From positions 83,085,095 to 83,149,094 of the forward strand of contig CM038228.1 in the NCBI GenBank assembly GCA_021442155.1: 64,000 nt of DNA, given 5' to 3'. Position 1 is the first letter of the stretch, and each line of letters begins with the position of its first letter. The translations under genes and the position numbers were made by a program. This document shows positions 59,571 through 64,000 of this stretch, one piece after another. Below the pieces are notes generated by a model. It did no database searches, was not told the origin of the DNA, and worked only from the letters and a program-made list of their open reading frames with translations. Origin of the DNA: Cymbidium sinense (taxonomy: Eukaryota; Streptophyta; Magnoliopsida; Asparagales; Orchidaceae).

Positions 59571-60430
59571 GTGATGAAAACTGTACAGTCGAATACCCAC
59601 AAATTAAAGTTCAATCTTAGCACTCGTGATTGAGATCTTTTAAAGATCAAATTCAACTTTGGCTTCATATGAGGATGATTTAACTAAGTCAATTTATCAA
59701 TTCCCTACATGATGAGTCAAATTTTCCCTTAGGGTAGTATTTATTCATATATTCAACATGACAAATAGTTATTTAGCATAATAAACATAATTTTCTTATT
59801 TAGGCTTATGATTATTTCATTTAATTGTTCATGTAATGGCAAATATATAAATAAAAATATCTTGTATCGACCCAATTTATAAATAAGGGGTCAAATGTTA
59901 GAAAAAAAAAGGTTACACATTCTAAATACTCAATCATTATCTTCTTTAGTTTCACTTCTTACAATACTCTCCTCTACACAAGTATTCACATTTAATTGTG
60001 AGGATTTAGAACAAGATTACTAGTCTCGATAGGAATCACTTGTGGAATGGGAGTTTGAGAACCACCAAGATGATCTTTAAAGCCATTTCTACAAAAAAAA
60101 AGTTTTGAGATTTTTATAGTACCATATGGGATGATTATTTGAAACTAGTTATGTCGTGATAATTTATTATTATTATTATTATTATTATTTTGATACTAGG
60201 CAGAGAGATTACTATGCAAATTGTATTGTGTGGTAGAATTATCGTCTACGACAATTGAAGAATTAGAGTATGAAATTAAAGAAAATTGGAATTAGAAGAA
60301 TAAAAAATAGTATATATAGTAAAACCAAGAGGTAAGTTTGCTCTTATATCTTGTAAATTTGTTGACCTCACTTTTGGAGTGAGGATTCAATCTTCTCACA
60401 ATAGATTTAGGGGTCTCTAGACACTAAGAG
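59571..60430. other. AT-rich DNA with TTA microsatellite
   Basis: It contains a (TTA)n run at 60,164-60,190. It may include further decayed Copia gag sequence on the minus strand, but nothing could be assigned. Confidence 0.4.
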
Positions 60431-62060
60431 CGCTTTAGGCTCAAGACACTTGTAGTGACTAAGTGAACACTTAACCTAAGTCTAGAGACATAGAAGGATA
60501 AATCATAAGATTAGGCTATGCCTTCGGACTTAGGGAAACTCACCTACCCTATAACCTAATCAATCTATGCCTATCCCCTTAGCCTAAACCAAACCTCAAA
60601 TTCAATTTGTCCAAACTCAATCCAATCTCAACTCATACTCAAATCCAAAACAAAATCTTAAGCCCATGACTTAACTCCATGGACTTAGCTAACTACCCTT
60701 CAGTCCAAATCAAATTCAATTGATTTTCTCAAAAATCAATTCAATTATCAAATCCAAATCCTCAAATCAAATCCAAACTTCGAATCAAATCCAAACCTAA
60801 GCCCATGAATTAATCCTATGGACTTAATCAAATCCTCTTCAATTTGAATTCTAAACTTAATTGATTTTCTCATGAATCAATTCAATCTTTCAATCACCAT
60901 TCCAAACCAAAATCTATAATATACAATTTAGCCAAATCGAATCCAAAATCAATTTAAATCAAGCCAACTTAACCCATCTTACCCAAAATACCCAAATGAG
61001 CCAAAAATCTATTTCAACCCAACAAAGCTATAAATCAATCCTAAATCTATATATAAATTCAACTAAACTCAATTCAACCCAAAATCGATTCAATTAGACC
61101 AATTGGTCCATTTAACCCAAAGTGACCAATTTGACAAATTTGAACCAAATTATAATCCTACAAAAATTGGATTGAGCCACACCAATTAAAACCTCCTATG
61201 ATGATTGTTGATCATCCTTGATTGATCAATCGCCATCAATTCCAAGTCAACCCAATTAACCTACATAAATCAAACTAGCCAAATCTCAACCCAAGCCAAA
61301 TTAATTGAAGCCTATGATTCACATCAACCTAAAATCAACCATTGAATATGACTTGATGGACCATTAATTAAGCCAAACCTAACCTAATTGGCCCTTTAAC
61401 CCAGGTTGACCCAATTTGACCTAAAAGACCAAGTTGAGTCAAATCAAGATATAACCCAAATTGATTGCAACTAATGGCTCAAGTTCATTCCAAATTGATC
61501 ATTGAACATGATTAAAGCCCCAATTGAACAAAATTGACCTACTTAGCCTAAGTTGTCCTAAAGAGGTAAATTGGTCTAAATCAAATCCAAATCCAAATTA
61601 ATTAAAATTGAAGCTTACAATCACCTTCAATTGATCAACCAAACCTAAACTAATGCCTAACCCAAGCCAATTTGGCCCATTTGGATAAATTGGTCAACTT
61701 AACCTATTTGGCCCATATGACTTCAAATGGGTCAAATCCAAATCCAAGCCAAATTGAACCAAACCAATTGCACCAAAATACTCCAAATACTCATTTAAAC
61801 TTGACTCAACTCTTGGTTTGACCTAATTTGACCAATTGGTCAACTTGACCCAACCTAGCCCAATTTGATCTACATGAGTCAAATTAAGCCAAACCCACTC
61901 AAACTAAGCCTGAACCTAATGAAATTTGGCTTGACCCATCTTTGGCTCACATTGGGTTAGCCCAAAACTATCTCAACCAAATTGAGACCCGATTTGACCT
62001 ATTATCCATTGGATAAATCTCTCCACATGAGAGTAAACCCACTTTTGGGTGGTTAACTCC
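60430..62060. repeat. C-rich/G-poor cryptic repeat region
   Basis: For about 1.6 kb the plus strand is composed of CCAAATC, CAACCCAA, TTGACC and CCAATTGG-like words, with very few Gs and almost no reading frames. This strong strand asymmetry and the loose word repetition indicate slippage-derived repeat DNA, perhaps the untranslated or LTR part of a retroelement. Confidence 0.6.
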
Positions 62061-63190
62061 CCACTTTTTGCTTTTGGCAGCCGCCCAAGACCTAAAATAG
62101 ACCCCTACCTATGTGGCTAACCTAGCCCATGGTGGCTAGGTCGGCCATGGACCAAGAGGAAGTGGCTTAACCCACCTCCTCATTGATCGGATGCAAGATG
62201 AAGGAGACCACCTCGAGCCACCAACTAGAAACCTTAGCCAACCAAATCGAGCCACCTCAGCCTAGTCATGTCCCCTCCGGCCACCTACGACAATTGAACA
62301 ATTGAAAATGGTGGAGCTGATCTTCCAGTCGTCAGGAGGAGGGTATACCCCCCCCCTCTCAATTCTATTCAAACAAGACACTTGAACCCTCAGAGAGCCT
62401 TAGTAGCAGAGACAAATTCCCTAAGTGCATTCTCGAGCTCCCTAAGTGTTCACGTCACCGAAAAATGCCAACTAGAGGCGAACAGAGCACTCCCTCAGTC
62501 CAATCTTCCTAAAACTCAACCCCACTTCAATTAACTCTTCCTACACATTCACCAAGCTTCGACAAAGTGAAACGAATCATCCCCAGAGCTCCCCGACCAC
62601 CGAAAGTACCTCTTAGGCTAACTCCAGTGAGGATTGTGGCGGTGCTTGATCCACAATGAAATCGGCGGGGAGGCAGCACACCACATTCTCAATAGGGATT
62701 CATCTCATCCAGGAAAAAGCTACCTCGGTCGGTTAGCCGCCGGTCCGAAGCTCCAACGAGATGATTTTTCTACAAATCAAGATTTTCCAATTTTTTTTGC
62801 CTTTTGGAAGTGAATGTTAATTTCATGCGAAATCCATCGTTAGATCTCTTAGGATCTCTCTCCTGAAGGTGTGGGATCAATTTCGGCATCTCACGAGCTC
62901 TAGCGAGCTCGGATCGAGCGGGGGAAGGCGGACGATGTCCTTCTTCCATCATGCGAGAGATGATAGATCACATGTCATCCATTCTGCACGATTGGAACGG
63001 ACGATCATGATTAATCTGTTAAAATAATCTCGATTTAATCCCTTAAGAACTACGGGTTTAGATCGGACTACAGGGATGAAATAGCATTCACCACTACATA
63101 TGCGCCGCATCGGACATGTTTAAGTAGCCAATCCATGGCGCCACGTGAAAAGCATGCCACGTCAGCGATCTAGGTGGCACTGATGGGATT
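62060..63190. other. GC-richer stretch, possible reversed LTR or leader region
   Basis: Composition changes sharply to balanced, CpG-containing DNA. It holds a poly-C run at 62,350-62,358 next to a TATA-like GGTATACC, a near-palindromic CGGTCGGTTAGCCGCCGG at about 62,726-62,743, and a 60-codon minus frame (62,770-62,952). No product or element boundary could be recognised. Confidence 0.35.
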
Positions 63191-64000
63191 AGGCTTAATT
63201 AATGGGTTTTAATCACTAAAACTTTGAAAATTTTAACTAATTGAAGAAAAATCTAAAAATTATAAATAAATACTCATTTTAAAGGTAATTTAGAGGAGAA
63301 TTAATTAAAAATAATTCTAATTAATTTTGAATAATGACTAAGACTTAATTAGGGTTTAATTACATACTTAATTTTCTTAATTAAACTTTAATCACTTGAG
63401 CAATTAATTCTAAACTGAGGGAATCAATTTCATGAGATGACCTTAACCTCCCATAATTTTCTTAGAATTTATTGCTTAAGTAATCAGGGAAATTGACCAT
63501 TCAATCTTTAGTTACTTTCTTAATTTATTTAATTGATCAATTAACCTCCCAAATAGTAAAAATAAATTAACTTAAGCTTATTAATCACCGTCAATAGTGA
63601 ATGGATGAGGAAATGAGATTATGACCTGTTCCCTAATCTCTTTTCTAAACCCATTTTATTTTAAGATGATTAATTTAGATAAAAATTAATTAAGTGATTA
63701 AATTGATTAATTGAGTGGATAAATGAAATCAAATTAGAATACAAATCATATTAAATAATTAACAATAAAGTTAAGGGTTCCTCTTTATGTGTTTAATAAC
63801 ATAAAGACCCTTAAGGAAGTTATGATTAACCCATGAGTGTAGGAAAATCATAAAAATACATAATTAGATTCTTTAATCAAATTAATCTTTGATTATGAGC
63901 CAATTGTATTAGACCTTTAAGAGCATTGCAATTTCATTTTCTCATATGTTCATTTCATTTGTGGCTCATGATTAAATGATTAATCAAATTAAAGAAGCAT
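63191..64000. other. TTAATTAA-rich terminal stretch
   Basis: AT-rich DNA dominated by TTAATTAA/AATTAATT words, with no frames of interest up to the window end. Similar in texture to 32,951-33,499. Confidence 0.45.

Overview
This is plant nuclear DNA. It is AT-rich, gene-poor and full of nested, mostly decayed transposable elements of land-plant families: RTE- and L1-clade LINEs, tRNA-headed SINEs, Copia- and Gypsy-type LTR elements, hAT, and PIF/Harbinger. The one large gene is a plant-specific organellar PPR protein. An angiosperm is most likely; the sequence does not settle the species or whether it is a monocot. No bacterial, viral or organellar gene cluster, rRNA gene, functional tRNA gene or CRISPR array was recognised.

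Layout. 0-6.9 kb: a Harbinger-like non-autonomous element (154-855), a decayed RTE LINE (about 2,555-5,371, +) and a second Harbinger-like relative. 7.7-8.8 kb: an old SINE, then a 733-bp Copia-type solo LTR with target-site duplication (TSD) CTATA. 9.76-10.35 kb: a small gene for a secreted six-cysteine peptide with its own TATA box and a hairpin over its stop codon. 10.7-16.3 kb: a short RTE copy with a perfect 18-bp TSD, a possible ruined LTR element holding tandem repeats, and a SINE-headed retroposon with a 14-bp TSD. 16.67-22.41 kb: an intact-looking 5.7-kb LTR element without coding capacity, filled with GC-rich minisatellites (TSD AGGTG). 23.2-24.7 kb: a third RTE copy. 24.7-30.6 kb: AT-rich DNA with nothing recognisable. 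30.6-32.9 kb: the PPR gene (minus strand), frameshifted near its N-terminus. 33.5-34.6 kb: a perfect-ended Harbinger element with TTA TSDs. 34.6-43.6 kb: an L1 LINE interrupted by a MYB/SANT-coding Harbinger element and by a SINE. 44.7-51.66 kb: one hAT element (RICESLEEPER-like) apparently containing another (TTF/DUF4371 type). 52.59-58.64 kb: a candidate 6-kb solo LTR (TSD ATATT) containing three different tandem-repeat arrays. 58.8-64 kb: a small hAT-like element, a Copia fragment, and a long C-rich/G-poor stretch followed by TTAA-rich DNA.

Only two host genes are supported, the secreted peptide and the PPR gene, and they do not form a pathway. The window is mainly a record of repeated insertion into insertions. 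The features most worth follow-up are the minisatellite-packed LTR element, the giant solo LTR with palindrome-bearing higher-order repeats, the orphan cysteine-rich peptide with its 3' hairpin, and the PPR frameshift. All family assignments come from reading the sequence and remembered family features; no database search was run.
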